Source: Lelliottia jeotgali (GTDB lineage Bacteria > Pseudomonadota > Gammaproteobacteria > Enterobacterales > Enterobacteriaceae). From it: 64,000 bases of DNA. Positions 48,684-60,145 of the stretch are shown here, in pieces (position 1 is the stretch's first letter; every line of letters starts with the position of its first letter). The position numbers and the translations under genes are program-made. Location: the NCBI GenBank assembly GCA_002271215.1, contig CP018628.1, positions 3,410,001 to 3,474,000 on the forward strand. Direction: 5' to 3'. The notes beneath the pieces are model-generated. The model saw only the letters and a list, made by a program, of their open reading frames with translations. It searched no databases and was not told where the DNA came from.

Positions 48684-49457
48684 ATGAAACCACGTCAGCG
48701 GCAGGCGGCCATTCTCGAGCATCTGCAAAAGCAAGGAAAATGCTCGGTTGAAGAACTGGCCCACTACTTTGACACCACTGGCACGACGATACGCAAGGAC
48801 CTGGTATTACTCGAAAACGCCGGCACCGTCATTCGCACCTATGGCGGTGTAGTGCTTAATAAAGACGAAGCCGACCCGCCTATCGATCATAAAACGCTGA
48901 TCAACACCCAGCAGAAAGCGTTAATTGCTGAAGCAGCGGTTTCATTTATCCATGACGGCGACTCAATCATCCTGGATGCCGGGAGCACGGTTCTGCAGAT
49001 GATCCCGATGCTCAGCCGCTTCAATAACATCACAGTGATGACCAACAGCCTGCATATCGTCAATGCCCTGTCCGAGTTCGACAGCGAACAAACCATTCTG
49101 ATGCCGGGCGGTACCTTTCGTAAAAAATCCGCTTCGTTTCACGGCCAACTGGCAGAGAACGCCTTCGAGCACTTCAGCTTCGATAAACTGTTTATGGGGA
49201 CCGACGGTATCGATCTGAACGCGGGTGTCACCACGTTCAACGAGGTGTTCAGCGTCAGCAAAGCCATGTGTAATGCCGCACGCGAAGTGATCCTGATGGC
49301 CGATTCGTCAAAATTTGGTCGTAAAAGCCCCAATATTGTCTGTAGCCTTGAAAGTGTCGATAAGCTAATTACCGACGCAGGCATCGAGCCAGCGTTCCGA
49401 ACCGCGCTGGAAGAGAAAGGAATCAAAGTCATTGTTACCGGAGAAAAAGATGAGTGA
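48684..49457 (+). CDS. srlR: DeoR-family repressor SrlR
   Basis: The 257-residue regulator has an N-terminal DeoR HTH ([39 protein letters not shown]) and a C-terminal sugar-phosphate sensor ([19 protein letters not shown]). It represses srlAEBD. It overlaps srlQ by 8 bases. Confidence 0.95.
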   Translation: MKPRQRQAAILEHLQKQGKCSVEELAHYFDTTGTTIRKDLVLLENAGTVIRTYGGVVLNKDEADPPIDHKTLINTQQKALIAEAAVSFIHDGDSIILDAGSTVLQMIPMLSRFNNITVMTNSLHIVNALSEFDSEQTILMPGGTFRKKSASFHGQLAENAFEHFSFDKLFMGTDGIDLNAGVTTFNEVFSVSKAMCNAAREVILMADSSKFGRKSPNIVCSLESVDKLITDAGIEPAFRTALEEKGIKVIVTGEKDE

Positions 49458-50415
49458 TTTTCTGCTAAACACAGGCCGTCAGACGTTAATGCTGGAGCTT
49501 CAGGAAGCCAGCCGACTGCCGGAAAGGCTGGGCGACGATTTTGTTCGCGCGGCCAATACCATCATCCAGTGCGAAGGCAAAGTGATTGTCGCGGGCATCG
49601 GGAAATCCGGCCATATCGGCAAAAAAATTGCTGCCACGCTCGCCAGCACTGGCACGCCTGCGTTCTTTGTCCATCCAGCTGAAGCGCTGCATGGCGATTT
49701 GGGGATGATTGAAAGCCGCGACGTGATGCTGTTTATCTCCTATTCCGGCTCGGCGAAAGAGCTCGATTTAATCATTCCCCGCCTGCAGGAAAAATCGGTC
49801 GCTCTGCTGGCGATGACCGGGAAATCACGCTCTCCACTGGCATTGGCCGCCAAAGCCACGCTGGATATTTCCGTGGAACGCGAAGCGTGCCCGATGCATC
49901 TCGCCCCCACGTCGAGCACCGTCAACACCCTGATGATGGGCGACGCGCTGGCGATGGCGGTGATGCAGGCGCGCGGCTTTAACGAAGAAGATTTTGCCCG
50001 TTCACATCCGGCGGGCGCATTGGGCGCACGTTTGCTGAATAAAGTGCATCATCTGATGCGCACCGACGACGCCATCCCGCAGGTGAAACTCACCACCAGC
50101 GTGATGGACGCGATGCTTGAACTGAGCCGCACCGGGCTGGGATTAGTTGCCGTGTGCGATGAAAACGGTCTGGTCAAAGGAGTCTTTACCGACGGCGACC
50201 TGCGGCGCTGGCTGGTCGGCGGCGGTAAACTGGAAGCAGTGGTCAGCGATGCCATGACCAGCGGCGGCCTGACGCTCAACGCCGAAAGCCGCGCCGTCGA
50301 AGCCAAAGAAATCCTGATGAAACGTAAAATCACCGCCGCGCCGGTGGTGGACGACAGCGGCAAGCTGTGCGGTGCGATCAACCTTCAGGATTTCTACCAG
50401 GCCGGAATTATCTAA
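49450..50415 (+). CDS. srlQ: Arabinose-5-phosphate isomerase SrlQ (GutQ)
   Basis: The 321-residue protein has a SIS domain with [20 protein letters not shown] (residues about 45-64) and two C-terminal CBS repeats ([26 protein letters not shown]). It interconverts ribulose- and arabinose-5-phosphate, the lipopolysaccharide KDO precursor. The start at 49450 ([11 protein letters not shown]) matches E. coli length. The ATG at 49432 is rejected. Converges with norR, the stops overlapping by 4 bases. Confidence 0.94.
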   Translation: MSDFLLNTGRQTLMLELQEASRLPERLGDDFVRAANTIIQCEGKVIVAGIGKSGHIGKKIAATLASTGTPAFFVHPAEALHGDLGMIESRDVMLFISYSGSAKELDLIIPRLQEKSVALLAMTGKSRSPLALAAKATLDISVEREACPMHLAPTSSTVNTLMMGDALAMAVMQARGFNEEDFARSHPAGALGARLLNKVHHLMRTDDAIPQVKLTTSVMDAMLELSRTGLGLVAVCDENGLVKGVFTDGDLRRWLVGGGKLEAVVSDAMTSGGLTLNAESRAVEAKEILMKRKITAAPVVDDSGKLCGAINLQDFYQAGII

Positions 50416-51926
50416 CCCTTCAGCCCCAGACGTTTCGCCAGCCGATGCAGGTTGGCGACGTCTGTCTCCAGCGCCCGCGCGCAGGCCGCCCAGCTGCGGT
50501 TATTCTGCTCCAGCGTGCGGGTAATCATCTGACGCTGAAACTCTTCCGTCGCCTCTCGCAAATTTTCATTAAGGATGACGGGCGCTTCCGCCAACGCAAC
50601 GGGAACAGCATCATCATGCAGGGAAAAATGCCGGGCGTGGATCACCACTTCATCGCCAGTCCGCGTGGCTCGCGCAAGGACCACCGCACGATGAATGGCA
50701 TGTTCCAGCTCGCGCACATTCCCCGGCCAGCCGTAGCTCAACAGATGGTTACGCGCGCCGGGGCTGAGCACCACGCGGGAAAGTCCCATTTTTAACCGAC
50801 ACTGCTCGCAAAAATAGCCAGCCAGCAAGACCACATCTTCACCGCGCTCACGCAGCGGCGGCACGGAAAGCGGAAACACGCTTAAGCGATGGAACAAATC
50901 GGCGCGAAAATTCCCGGCCAGCACCTCTTCGCGCAGGTCACGGTTCGTCGCCGCCAGCACACGGACATCCACCCGAAGGCTGCGGTCATCACCGACGCGC
51001 TGAATATCGCCGTACTGCAACACGCGCAGCAGCTTAGCCTGCAACGCCTGCGACAATTCACCGATTTCATCGAGGAAAAGCGTGCCGTTGTCGGCCATTT
51101 CAAACTTGCCGCTGCGGTTGCTGATGGCCCCCGTAAACGCCCCTTTCACATGACCGAACAGCTCGCTTTCCGCCACACTTTCCGGCAGCGCGGCACAGTT
51201 CAGATAGACCAGCGGATTGATCGCGCGTGGCGAACCTTCGTGGATCGCCTTCGCCACCAGCTCTTTCCCGGTGCCGGTTTCCCCGCTGATTAAGACGTTC
51301 AGATCGGACGCCGCAACGATGTCGATCTCCTTTTTAAGCTGCGTCATACCCGGCGACAGGCCGATCATTTCCGTATGCGCCACCTGCTCAAACACCGCCG
51401 GACTGCCCGGCAAAATATTCTGGCTCTCCAGCTGTTCAATCAGCAGCGCATTGTTCAGCGCCCCGGCGGCCAGGGCGGCAATCAGGCGCAATTCTTCATC
51501 GCTAAAAGTATCGAACTGGTCTGGCAGGAGTCCGTCGAGGGTCAGCGCACCAATCAGATTTTGCCCGGCAAACAGCGGCAGGCCGATGCAGGCGTGAACC
51601 TTCAGACTCTCCTGGCCGGGAATTAAGCCATCGTAGGGGTCGGGCAAGTCGCTATCAGCAGGAAAGCGCACCACGTCACCCGCGCGGGCGATAGTCTCCA
51701 GGCGTGGATGGCCCTCAAGCGTAAATCGCCGCCCCAGCACGTCCTGTGCCAGCCCGTCGATCGCCAGCGGAATGAACTGCCGACCTTCGTAGCGCAGCAG
51801 CGCCGAAGCGTCGCAATCCAGTACGTGACGCAGCGTGGAAATCAGCCGCTGGAAGCGGTCCTGATGACCCACACCGGCCTGTAATTCAATGGCGATCTTC
51901 GCCAGCACCTCTACGGAAAAGCTCAT
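50412..51926 (-). CDS. norR: Nitric-oxide-responsive sigma-54 activator NorR
   Basis: The 504-residue protein has an N-terminal GAF domain with a mononuclear iron sensor (residues 1-170). An AAA+ domain follows, with [21 protein letters not shown] and the Walker B region [14 protein letters not shown]-terminal Fis-type HTH completes it. The start at 51926 ([15 protein letters not shown]) equals E. coli length. NorR activates norVW when NO binds its iron. It is divergent from norV. Confidence 0.96.
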   Translation of the reverse strand: MSFSVEVLAKIAIELQAGVGHQDRFQRLISTLRHVLDCDASALLRYEGRQFIPLAIDGLAQDVLGRRFTLEGHPRLETIARAGDVVRFPADSDLPDPYDGLIPGQESLKVHACIGLPLFAGQNLIGALTLDGLLPDQFDTFSDEELRLIAALAAGALNNALLIEQLESQNILPGSPAVFEQVAHTEMIGLSPGMTQLKKEIDIVAASDLNVLISGETGTGKELVAKAIHEGSPRAINPLVYLNCAALPESVAESELFGHVKGAFTGAISNRSGKFEMADNGTLFLDEIGELSQALQAKLLRVLQYGDIQRVGDDRSLRVDVRVLAATNRDLREEVLAGNFRADLFHRLSVFPLSVPPLRERGEDVVLLAGYFCEQCRLKMGLSRVVLSPGARNHLLSYGWPGNVRELEHAIHRAVVLARATRTGDEVVIHARHFSLHDDAVPVALAEAPVILNENLREATEEFQRQMITRTLEQNNRSWAACARALETDVANLHRLAKRLGLKG

Positions 51927-51938
51927 TTTCGCCTCACG

Positions 51939-51994
51939 GTCATTTTGACAATGCATACTGTCATATTGACGATAAACTGCATAGTCATTTCGAC
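51939..51994. promoter_or_regulatory. Three NorR enhancer sites
   Basis: GTCATTTTGAC (51939-51949), GTCATATTGAC (51960-51970) and GTCATTTCGAC (51984-51994) match the NorR core GT-N7-AC. Three evenly spaced sites are what NorR needs upstream of norV. Confidence 0.9.
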
Positions 51995-52049
51995 TACCCA
52001 TTGCGAGTGAGTTTTTAGAAAACCATTTTAAATTAACAAGTTAAAAAAC

Positions 52050-52065
52050 TGGCACGCAACTTGAT
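52050..52065 (+). promoter_or_regulatory. Sigma-54 promoter of norVW
   Basis: TGGCACGCAACTTGAT matches TGGCAC-N5-TTGCW except for one base, with correct -24/-12 spacing, about 50 bases before the norV start. Confidence 0.85.
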
Positions 52066-52113
52066 ATAGCCAAACCATCTTATTGAAAAACACCGTCTTA
52101 ATTTGAGGTTGCT

Positions 52114-53562
52114 ATGTCTATTCTGGTTAAAAATAACATTCATTGGGTTGGCCAACGTGACTGGGAAGTGCGTGATTTTCACGGGACCGAATACAAAACG
52201 CTGCGCGGCAGCAGCTATAACAGCTATCTGATCCGTGAAGGCAAAAACGTGCTGATCGATACCGTCGATCACAAATTCAGCCGCGAGTTCGTGCAGAACC
52301 TGCGCAGCGAAATCGATCTGAATGACATTGATTACATCGTGATTAACCACGCGGAAGAGGACCACGCGGGCGCGCTGACCGAGCTGATGTCTTATATTCC
52401 CAACACGCCAATCTACTGCACCACCAACGCCATCGATTCGATTAACGGCCACCACCATCATCCAGAGTGGAATTTCCACACCGTCAAAACCGGTGATGCG
52501 CTGGACATTGGCAACGGCAAGCAGCTGATCTTCGTTGAAACCCCGATGCTGCACTGGCCCGACAGCATGATGACCTACATGACCGGCGACGCGGTGCTGT
52601 TCAGTAACGACGCCTTCGGCCAGCACTACTGCGACGAACGTCTGTTTAACGATGAAGTGGATCAGACCGAGTTGTTCGAACAGTGCCAGCGCTACTACGC
52701 CAACATCCTGACCCCGTTCAGCCGCCTGGTGACACCAAAAATCACCGAAATCCTCGGCTTCAATCTGCCGGTGGATATGATTGCCACCTCGCACGGCGTG
52801 GTCTGGCGTGAAAACCCAACCCAAATCGTGGAGCTGTATCTGAAATGGGCGGCAGATTATCAGGAAGATCGCATTACGCTGTTCTACGACACTATGTCCA
52901 ACAACACCCGCATGATGGCGGACGCCATTGCCCAGGGCATCAACGAAGTCGACCCGAACGTGGCGGTGAAAATCTTCAACGTGGCGCGCAGCGATAAGAA
53001 TGAAATCCTGACCAACGTTTTCCGCTCGAAAGGCGTGCTGGTCGGCACCTCCACCATGAATAATGTGATGATGCCGAAAATCGCCGGTCTGGTCGAAGAG
53101 ATGACTGGCTTGCGTTTTCGCAACAAACGCGCCAGCGCCTTTGGCTCCCACGGCTGGAGCGGCGGCGCGGTGGATCGTCTCTCCACCCGTCTACAGGATG
53201 CCGGTTTTGAGATGTCGATGAGCCTGAAAGCGAAATGGCGTCCGGACATCGACGCCCTGGAGATTTGCCGTCAGCACGGCCGCGATATCGCACGCCAGTG
53301 GGCGCTCGCTCCACTGCCGGAAGCGGCACCAAAAGCACCGGAACAGAAAGACGATTGCGCCTGCGCTGCGGCAGCAGCAGCCGATCTCGGCCCTTGCATG
53401 CAGTGCAGTGTCTGCCAGTGGATTTACGATCCTTCTCTCGGCGAGCCTTTGCAGGATGTCGCACCGGGCACCCCGTGGCGCGACGTACCGGACAACTTCC
53501 TGTGCCCGGAATGTTCCCTCGGTAAAGACGTCTTCGATGAACTGGCCGCGGAGGCAAAATGA
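52114..53562 (+). CDS. norV: Flavorubredoxin NorV (NO reductase)
   Basis: The 482-residue protein starts with a beta-lactamase-like diiron domain with HAEEDHAG (metal ligands, about residues 79-86). A flavodoxin domain follows ([17 protein letters not shown], about 256-272), then a C-terminal rubredoxin ([19 protein letters not shown] with four Cys). It reduces NO to N2O under anaerobic conditions using electrons from NorW. It overlaps norW by 4 bases. Confidence 0.96.
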   Translation: MSILVKNNIHWVGQRDWEVRDFHGTEYKTLRGSSYNSYLIREGKNVLIDTVDHKFSREFVQNLRSEIDLNDIDYIVINHAEEDHAGALTELMSYIPNTPIYCTTNAIDSINGHHHHPEWNFHTVKTGDALDIGNGKQLIFVETPMLHWPDSMMTYMTGDAVLFSNDAFGQHYCDERLFNDEVDQTELFEQCQRYYANILTPFSRLVTPKITEILGFNLPVDMIATSHGVVWRENPTQIVELYLKWAADYQEDRITLFYDTMSNNTRMMADAIAQGINEVDPNVAVKIFNVARSDKNEILTNVFRSKGVLVGTSTMNNVMMPKIAGLVEEMTGLRFRNKRASAFGSHGWSGGAVDRLSTRLQDAGFEMSMSLKAKWRPDIDALEICRQHGRDIARQWALAPLPEAAPKAPEQKDDCACAAAAAADLGPCMQCSVCQWIYDPSLGEPLQDVAPGTPWRDVPDNFLCPECSLGKDVFDELAAEAK

Positions 53563-54692
53563 ACCACGGAATTGTGATCATCGGCTCGGGCTTTGCCGCC
53601 CGCCAGCTGGTGAAAAATATTCGTAAGCAAGACGCGAACGTCCCGCTGACAGTGATCGCCGCAGACAGCATGGACGAGTACAACAAGCCTGATTTAAGCC
53701 ATGTCATCAGCCAGAATCAGCGTGCCGACGACCTCACCCGCCAGACGGCGGGGGAGTTCGCTGAACAGTTTAACCTGCGACTTTTTCCGCATACGTGGGT
53801 CACGGATATCGAAGCAAGTGCGCGTGTGGTGAAGGGCAAAGACCAGCAGTGGCAGTACGACAAACTGGTGCTGGCGACGGGGGCGTCTGCCTTTGTGCCT
53901 CCCGTTCAAGGCCGCGAGCTGATGCTAACGTTGAACAGCCAGCAGGAGTATCAGGCCAGCGAAACCACGCTTCGCGACGCGCAGCGGGTCATGATTGTTG
54001 GCGGCGGTCTGATTGGCACCGAACTGGCGATGGATTTTTGTCGCGCCGGGAAAGCGGTCACACTGGTCGATCACGCCGCCAGCATTCTCTCAGCCCTGAT
54101 GCCCGCAGAAGTGAGCAGTCGCTTACAGCATCGGTTAACGGAAATGGGCGTGCATTTGCTGCTGAAATCTCAGCTCCAGAGCCTGATGAAAATCGATAAT
54201 GGCATTCGCGCCACGCTGGGTAGCAACCGCAGCGTTGAGGTCGATGTGGTGATCGCAGCGACGGGCCTGCGCCCGGAAACTGCGCTGGCGCATCGTGCCG
54301 GAGCGGAGATCAACCGCGGCGTGAAGGTGGATAGCTATCTGCAAACCACTCAGCCCGACGTTTACGCTCTCGGCGACTGTGCAGAAATCAACGGCCAGGT
54401 CCTGCCGTTCCTGCAACCGATTCAGATAAGCGCGATGTATCTGGCGAAAAATCTGTTAGGTGCAAGCGCACCGCTAAAACTGCCTGCGATGCTGGTGAAA
54501 GTCAAAACGCCAGAACTGCCGCTGCATCTCGCGGGAGAGACACAGCGACAGGATTTAAACTGGCAAATGATGATTGAACCACAGGGCATGGTTGCGAAAG
54601 GTGCCGACACTGACGGTCAACTTCGCGCTTTTGTGGTTAGCGAAGATCGGATGAAGGAGGCTTTCGCCCTGCTGAAGTCGCTGCCCGTTTAA
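53559..54692 (+). CDS. norW: NADH:flavorubredoxin reductase NorW
   Basis: The 377-residue FAD/NADH oxidoreductase has [15 protein letters not shown] (FAD loop, residues 7-21), [13 protein letters not shown] (NAD loop) and [20 protein letters not shown]. It supplies electrons to NorV. The length equals E. coli NorW. It is followed by a strong terminator. Confidence 0.95.
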   Translation: MNHGIVIIGSGFAARQLVKNIRKQDANVPLTVIAADSMDEYNKPDLSHVISQNQRADDLTRQTAGEFAEQFNLRLFPHTWVTDIEASARVVKGKDQQWQYDKLVLATGASAFVPPVQGRELMLTLNSQQEYQASETTLRDAQRVMIVGGGLIGTELAMDFCRAGKAVTLVDHAASILSALMPAEVSSRLQHRLTEMGVHLLLKSQLQSLMKIDNGIRATLGSNRSVEVDVVIAATGLRPETALAHRAGAEINRGVKVDSYLQTTQPDVYALGDCAEINGQVLPFLQPIQISAMYLAKNLLGASAPLKLPAMLVKVKTPELPLHLAGETQRQDLNWQMMIEPQGMVAKGADTDGQLRAFVVSEDRMKEAFALLKSLPV

Positions 54693-54742
54693 CCCTCAAA
54701 CCTCTGCCACGCTGACTTAACCTTTGGATTTTATGATCCACA

Positions 54743-54768
54743 GCCCCGGTGTCCCGGGGCTTTTTTTT
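54743..54768 (+). terminator. norVW rho-independent terminator
   Basis: GCCCCGG / CCGGGGC arms with a TGTC loop followed by eight T. Confidence 0.95.
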
Positions 54769-54980
54769 ACGCATTCTGTGCACGAGATAAATACAAATAA
54801 GATAAATCACGACTGTCAGTCCCTTGTCTATTATTTATTTGAATATAAAGGACAAGGTGAATTAAATATTTACGCGCGCTATTTATCCACCCCGAACCAT
54901 ATATAATTTTTATTATTGATAAAGAGATTATCGGACGTAATTTAATTGTAACGCATAATAAAAAGCAATTTATGTTTAGA

Positions 54981-56009
54981 TTATTTTTTTAAATACTGAT
55001 TTGTGCCATCCGACACCGCCAGCGCGTCGTAACCGCGCCAGCGGTAGTTGAGCATTGAGACCAGCCAGCAGGCGATAAACAGGCCCACCACCACAAATCC
55101 GGCATCGCCGAGATTGTCATTAATGGCAGCCACTGCGTTCCATATCCCGCCGCGTAATTCAAACTTATCCATCACCAGGCCCATTGCTTCCAGCCCGCCA
55201 ATAAATAATGCAACCACTACCGACGTACCGGTAATCGTCATGTTGTAATAAAGCTTGCGCTGCGGTTTATTAAATGCCCAGCCGTATGCGCCAATCATCA
55301 GTAAATTATCAAGCGTATCCACCAGCGCCATTCCGCTCGCAAACAGTGCCGGGAAGATCATAATCGCCCACACCGACATACCGTTTGATGCGCTGGCGGC
55401 AGAAATGCCCAGCACGCCAATTTCGGTGGCGGTATCAAACCCGAGGCCAAACAAAAATCCCACCAGATACATCTGCCAGCTTTTGCTGACCAGACGGAAC
55501 GTCGCACCAAATAACCAGCTCATCACGCCGCCCTGCACGGCAGGTTCAGCGTTTATCGACTGACCTTTTTTCAAGGCCTGAAAACTGCGCCACACGCCGC
55601 TCAGGATAACCATATTGACCAGCGCCATCGCCAGTAAAAAGGTCGCGGAAACCGCCGTACCAATCAGACCACCGGTCTCGTGAAACCAGCCCATGTTCTT
55701 TTGAAATGCACTCGCGGTGGCAGCAATCGCCACCGAGGCCAGCACCACAATGGTTGAGTGGCCCAGCGAAAACCATGCGCCCACGCCGGATGGCCGTTTG
55801 CCCTGCTGCATCATTTTGCGCGTGACCGTATCAATCGCCGCAATATGATCCGCATCGACCGCGTGGCGCAGCCCGTAACACCACGCCAGCAGACTGGCCG
55901 CCATCAGCGTGGTACTGCCGCTAAAAGTGTGCCAGGCCCAAGCCCACGCCAGCACATTGGCCGCCAGCAGAATCATGAGTAAAGGTTCGTTACGCACCCA
56001 TCGTTGCAT
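54981..56009 (-). CDS. NiCoT-family nickel/cobalt permease
   Basis: This 342-residue membrane protein has about eight helices. Its diagnostic loop LRHAVDADHIAAIDTVTR (residues about 57-74) is the HX4DH signature of NiCoT transporters (HoxN, NixA). GFLFGLGFDTATEIGVL is the second signature. It lies one base after the hypF stop in the same direction, with AGGAAC upstream. Nickel uptake for NiFe-hydrogenase is therefore the likely role; cobalt selectivity is not excluded. E. coli has no such gene here. Confidence 0.88.
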   Translation of the reverse strand: MQRWVRNEPLLMILLAANVLAWAWAWHTFSGSTTLMAASLLAWCYGLRHAVDADHIAAIDTVTRKMMQQGKRPSGVGAWFSLGHSTIVVLASVAIAATASAFQKNMGWFHETGGLIGTAVSATFLLAMALVNMVILSGVWRSFQALKKGQSINAEPAVQGGVMSWLFGATFRLVSKSWQMYLVGFLFGLGFDTATEIGVLGISAASASNGMSVWAIMIFPALFASGMALVDTLDNLLMIGAYGWAFNKPQRKLYYNMTITGTSVVVALFIGGLEAMGLVMDKFELRGGIWNAVAAINDNLGDAGFVVVGLFIACWLVSMLNYRWRGYDALAVSDGTNQYLKK

Positions 56010-56010
56010 A

Positions 56011-58233
56011 TCAGTTCCTGTGTGCAGAATGTCGGGCCGCAGCGACCACTGCCTGCCCAAATGAGATCGCCCCATCGCCCGCAGGCAATTTTTCCGGGAA
56101 AAGGAGCGTAAAACCAGAAAGATAACGTTGCAGCCGCGACCTGAGCAGCCGGTTGTGCAACACGCCACCGCTCAAGCAGAGTGTCGAAATGCCTAAGCGC
56201 CGGGCGTGATACATCAGCAGATTAGCCAACCCTTTTGCTAGCGCGTCATGGAATATCCACGCGCGTTCGCCGGGCGTCGCCTGCCAGTCGAGCCACTGAC
56301 GCCAGAATGTGGACATATCGTCCACCGCCAGCGTGACCGGATGATTCACGCCAGCGCATGTCGCGGCGAGCGCCTCAAGCTGGCAGGCGGCTTCACCTTC
56401 GTAGCGTTGTCTGTCGGGCGCAATGCCGAGCGCACAGGCCACGGCATCAAACAATCGCCCGCAGGAGGAAGCCTGCGGGGCGTTAATCCCTCGTTCCATC
56501 GCCGTCGCCAGCAGTCGCCAGTTATGCGCCTGCACGGCGCGCGTTTCCGGTCGGGACTGCCAGTCCGGAATAAACGCCAGAGACTGGGCGAGCAGATTAC
56601 GCCACGGTTCGATTGCCGCCAGATCGCCGCCCGGCAGCACCACTGCGGGCAATCCGCCGAGGTGTTCGCACTCACGATAGTTCACCCGCAGACATTCACC
56701 GCCCCACAGCGCACCGTTTTCACCCATTCCGATTCCGTCGAGTGTGAGGGCAACCACATCACCGCCGTCCAGCGGCCAACCGTTTTCCGCCAGACATGCC
56801 GCGGCGTGAGCATGGTGATGGAGCACCGTTTCTTTCGGCAACGCCAGCGCATCGGCCCATTGAGCAGAACGGTAGCCCGGATGGGCATCACACACCACGC
56901 GTTCCGGTAGAAACTCATACATTTGCTGAATGACGGCCAGCGCCTCGCGCCACTGATGCTCGACCCCGTCGTCACTGAGATCGCCAAAATGCTGACTCAG
57001 CACCGCCTGCCCGCCGCGCACCAGGCAGAAGGTGTTTTTCATCTCCGCGCCGAGGCACAGCATCGGCGGAATATCATGAAATCCTTCAGGCAGTGGGATG
57101 GCGTCAGGGACAAAACCCCGCGCGCGGCGCAGCATCGCGCCGTGCGCGTCGATCACCGAATCATCCATACGCTGCAAAATATCGCGGTTGTGCAACAGAA
57201 ATCCGTCGGCTATCTCGCGCAGCTCATCCAGCGCCTGTTCGTTGCTGATCACCGGCGGTTTACCGCTCAGATTTCCGGAGGTCATCACCAGCGGGCGAGC
57301 GCAGTCGTCCATCAGCAAATGTTGCAGCGGATTGGACGCCAGCATTACGCCGATGCAATCCAGGCCTGGCGCAATCCCATCGGGCAACGGGGATAAATCG
57401 CTTTTCGCGATCAGCACAATCGGCGCAGCGGGGGAAAGTAAGCGCTCCCGAACATCGACAGGCAAATCACCGGCGTGAGGCAGCATCACCGCCAGCGGTT
57501 TACCCGGACGATGTTTACGCTCGCGCAGCCGCGCCACCGCTACATCATTACTGGCATCGCAGGCCAGATGAAAACCGCCGAGGCCTTTTATCGCCACAAT
57601 CCCGCCACTTTTCAGCATCGCAACCGCAGCCGTTAACGCTGAATTACGCGTTTGTAGATCGTCACCCGCACGCCATTCCAGCTGCGGCCCACAGTCAGGG
57701 CAAGCCACCGGCTGGGCGTGAAAACGGCGATCCGCCGGATTGCGGTATTCGCTCTCACACGGAGAGCAAAGCGGGAAGTTGGCCATCGCCGTAGCGGGCC
57801 GGTCATAAGGCATAGCGCGAATGATGGTAAAACGCGGGCCGCAGTGGGTGCAGTTGATAAAAGGATAGCGATAGCGGCGCTCACGCGGATCGCGCATCTC
57901 CGCCAGACAGGCCGGACAGGTCGCGGCATCCGGCACGATTTGGGTCGCCATTGCACCGCCCGCGCTGTGGCGGATGGTGAAACTCGCAGGATTTTGCGGC
58001 CAGGCAAATGCCTGCATTTCTACGCTGTCGATACGCGCCAGCGGTGGGCAGTTCAGCAACAGCTGTTGTTGAAATGCCGTCGCATCGCCCGCCAGACGCA
58101 CCAGCACGCCTTCGCCGTCGTTACAGACATCACCGCGAAGACCCAGCTGATTCGCCAACTGCCAGACAAAGGGGCGGAAACCCACCCCCTGTACCTTGCC
58201 GCGCACCCGTAGCTGCACGCCGTTGCCAGTCAT
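56011..58233 (-). CDS. hypF: Hydrogenase maturation carbamoyltransferase HypF
   Basis: The 740-residue protein has an N-terminal acylphosphatase domain ([19 protein letters not shown]) and two zinc-finger motifs ([10 protein letters not shown] and further CxxC pairs near 100-160). A YrdC-like domain ([19 protein letters not shown]) follows, then a C-terminal Kae1-like domain with [14 protein letters not shown] and [11 protein letters not shown]. It makes thiocarbamate on HypE for the CN ligands of NiFe-hydrogenase from carbamoyl phosphate. It sits 6 bases downstream of hydN. Confidence 0.95.
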   Translation of the reverse strand: MTGNGVQLRVRGKVQGVGFRPFVWQLANQLGLRGDVCNDGEGVLVRLAGDATAFQQQLLLNCPPLARIDSVEMQAFAWPQNPASFTIRHSAGGAMATQIVPDAATCPACLAEMRDPRERRYRYPFINCTHCGPRFTIIRAMPYDRPATAMANFPLCSPCESEYRNPADRRFHAQPVACPDCGPQLEWRAGDDLQTRNSALTAAVAMLKSGGIVAIKGLGGFHLACDASNDVAVARLRERKHRPGKPLAVMLPHAGDLPVDVRERLLSPAAPIVLIAKSDLSPLPDGIAPGLDCIGVMLASNPLQHLLMDDCARPLVMTSGNLSGKPPVISNEQALDELREIADGFLLHNRDILQRMDDSVIDAHGAMLRRARGFVPDAIPLPEGFHDIPPMLCLGAEMKNTFCLVRGGQAVLSQHFGDLSDDGVEHQWREALAVIQQMYEFLPERVVCDAHPGYRSAQWADALALPKETVLHHHAHAAACLAENGWPLDGGDVVALTLDGIGMGENGALWGGECLRVNYRECEHLGGLPAVVLPGGDLAAIEPWRNLLAQSLAFIPDWQSRPETRAVQAHNWRLLATAMERGINAPQASSCGRLFDAVACALGIAPDRQRYEGEAACQLEALAATCAGVNHPVTLAVDDMSTFWRQWLDWQATPGERAWIFHDALAKGLANLLMYHARRLGISTLCLSGGVLHNRLLRSRLQRYLSGFTLLFPEKLPAGDGAISFGQAVVAAARHSAHRN

Positions 58234-58239
58234 CGTGGC

Positions 58240-58785
58240 TTAAAACAGCATTGATGAAGAGGTGTCGAACGCCGCGCGACGGCGCTTCTCGGCGCTCATC
58301 TGTTCGAGTTTATTACGATCGATGCAGACCAGGGCGTGCGTCGGACAGGCTTCAATGCACGCCGGGCCGCTTTCACGGTGGTTGCACAGGTCGCATTTGT
58401 TAGCTTCCGCTTTGTCGGCCCGCACGCTGAGACCCGCGCCGCTATTGCGCACAACCGGGCGTACCACCACTTCCATCGCGCCATACGGACAGGCCACCAC
58501 GCAGGTTTTGCAGCCGATACAGCGCTCCTGCATCACCTGCACAAAGCCATTTTCGCGATTGATCGCCCCGTTAGGACAGACGTTGGCGCAGGGTGCATCT
58601 TCGCACTGGCGGCAGATAGCTGCCGTTGAGATGTTCACGCCTTTGATAACGTGAATGCGCGGCAGGAAAGATTCGGGGGTCAGGGACGCACAATCCTGCT
58701 GCGCCTGATGAGACACAACGCAAGCCACTTCGCAGGTACGACAGCCAATACATTTACTGGCATCGGCCATAATAAAACGGTTCAT
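58240..58785 (-). CDS. hydN: Formate-linked 4Fe-4S ferredoxin HydN
   Basis: The 181-residue protein has four 4Fe-4S clusters: CIGCRTCEVAC near the start, CRQCEDAPCANVCP, CIGCKTCVVACP and CDLCNHRESGPACIEACP. It matches E. coli HydN (MNRFIMADASKCIGC), which is involved in electron transfer around formate dehydrogenase H. The start is 58785 with GGAGAAG upstream. The C-terminal tail (FDTSSSMLF) is longer than in E. coli by about six residues. Confidence 0.94.
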   Translation of the reverse strand: MNRFIMADASKCIGCRTCEVACVVSHQAQQDCASLTPESFLPRIHVIKGVNISTAAICRQCEDAPCANVCPNGAINRENGFVQVMQERCIGCKTCVVACPYGAMEVVVRPVVRNSGAGLSVRADKAEANKCDLCNHRESGPACIEACPTHALVCIDRNKLEQMSAEKRRRAAFDTSSSMLF

Positions 58786-58819
58786 CTGCTTCTCCAGCAT
58801 TAAGTTATGCGGCGAAACA

Positions 58820-58835
58820 TACATAAAACGTGCCA
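58820..58835 (-). promoter_or_regulatory. Candidate sigma-54 promoter of hydN-hypF
   Basis: On the minus strand TGGCAC-N5-ATGTA fits the -24 element perfectly and the -12 element partly. Sigma-54 and FhlA drive hydN-hypF in E. coli, so the position is plausible. Confidence 0.5.
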
Positions 58836-58877
58836 CATTTTAATATACTGATTTCACTGAACTTAATCAGTGACCCC

Positions 58878-58909
58878 AGATGTCATCGTCACGAGTGACG
58901 ATGACATCT
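58878..58909. repeat. 14-bp perfect inverted repeat
   Basis: AGATGTCATCGTCA and TGACGATGACATCT are perfect arms with a CGAG loop, 7 bases after the ascG stop and 92 bases upstream of hydN. There is no T-run. It could be a terminator for ascG or a protein-binding palindrome. Confidence 0.8.
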
Positions 58910-58916
58910 GTCGACG

Positions 58917-59930
58917 TCAGACATGGGCTTTGGCGGCGACAGAATCGCGCAGGATAAGCTCGCCGGGGAAGGCCTGCTGGCTGGTAAATTCGCCGCCGTC
59001 GAGCATAAAAATCAGGCGGCTGATAGTCTCTTTGATCATCTCGGTGACCGGAATACGGACGCTGGAGAGCGACGGCACGGTATACGGCGCGATGGAAACA
59101 TCATCAAAACCAATGACGGAGACCTCGCCCGGCGAGGCAATCCCGCTGTTATGTAGCTGCTTTAGCGCACCTATCGCCATATCGTCATTACTGGCGACCA
59201 GCGCGGTGAATGTCTCTTTGCGTGCAAGTAGCGTGGCCACCCCCGCCGCCCCGCTTTCCGGCGTCCATTTGCCCTCCACCAGCAGTTCGTCACGCAGGGG
59301 AATACCGTGTTGGGCCAGGGCCTCACGGTAGCCAGAAAGACGTTCGATACCGGTGGGCGAATCCAGCGAGCCGGTGATAAAAGCGATATCGCGATGGCCC
59401 ATCTCAATTAGCTGCGATACAGCGTCCTGACACGAGGCTTTATGATCGGACCACACACAATGGCTGCTGTTTTTGCGCAGACGACGGTTCAGCACCATGA
59501 TCGGCTGCTCCTGCTTTTCGACGATCTCGTCCATCTCATCGACGCTTAAAAAGCGCGGATAGATGATGATCGCATCGCAGCGCATGTCGAGCAGATACTG
59601 AATCGCCTCGCGCTCTTCATCGGCGCTGTGTTTGCCATCCGCCAGAATCAGCTGACGACCTTTTTCTTCCGTCATACGCGCGGCGTGAAACAGCAGCTCA
59701 CTGAAATACACGCCGTGATAAAGGGTGTTAGTGACCACCAACCCCAGGGTTTGCGTGCGCTTTGCAGCCAGATTTCGCGCCAGCAAATTCGGGCGATAGC
59801 CGCTCTCTTCGATCGCCTTAAAAACGCGGTCTTTGGTTTCCTGGCCTACGTAACCATTGCCCGAAAGCACCCGAGAAACCGTCGCCTTCGACACCCCTGC
59901 CCGCTTCGCCACTTCCAGCATCGTGGTCAT
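58917..59930 (-). CDS. ascG: LacI-family repressor AscG
   Basis: The 337-residue LacI/GalR regulator has an N-terminal HTH (MTTMLEVAKRAGVSKATVSR) and hinge, then a sugar-binding domain. It is divergent from ascFB and matches the E. coli ascGFB layout. It represses uptake of aryl-beta-glucosides (arbutin, salicin, cellobiose). Length is 1 residue longer than E. coli. Confidence 0.94.
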   Translation of the reverse strand: MTTMLEVAKRAGVSKATVSRVLSGNGYVGQETKDRVFKAIEESGYRPNLLARNLAAKRTQTLGLVVTNTLYHGVYFSELLFHAARMTEEKGRQLILADGKHSADEEREAIQYLLDMRCDAIIIYPRFLSVDEMDEIVEKQEQPIMVLNRRLRKNSSHCVWSDHKASCQDAVSQLIEMGHRDIAFITGSLDSPTGIERLSGYREALAQHGIPLRDELLVEGKWTPESGAAGVATLLARKETFTALVASNDDMAIGALKQLHNSGIASPGEVSVIGFDDVSIAPYTVPSLSSVRIPVTEMIKETISRLIFMLDGGEFTSQQAFPGELILRDSVAAKAHV

Positions 59931-60097
59931 GTAATCATTCCGTCAAAAACTAATGCGCCGAAGTGTACTGCACCGCGCGAAAATTGTCGCAGCGCGTATC
60001 TCACGCTTTTGAATGCTCAAAGTGATCGTTATCACGAATGTAAAAAATGCACATGCGACCATCTTGTTTCATACAAAGAAACTCATCATGATTTTGT

Positions 60098-60110
60098 GGA
60101 ACCGGTTTCC
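60098..60110 (+). promoter_or_regulatory. AscG operator candidate
   Basis: GGAACCGGTTTCC, with the perfect core AACCGGTT, matches the LacI-family consensus for AscG (GAAACCGGTTTC). It lies 36 bases before the ascF start. A weaker GTTTC...GAAAC pair occurs at 60066-60082. Confidence 0.65.
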
Positions 60111-60145
60111 TACACGTTCTCACCATTAAAACAGGATCAACTCCG

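Noticed and set aside
52033..53151. 372-codon minus-strand frame opposite norV
   Set aside because: Composition is typical of an antisense shadow (His, Gln and Val rich), with no family match. norV is certain.
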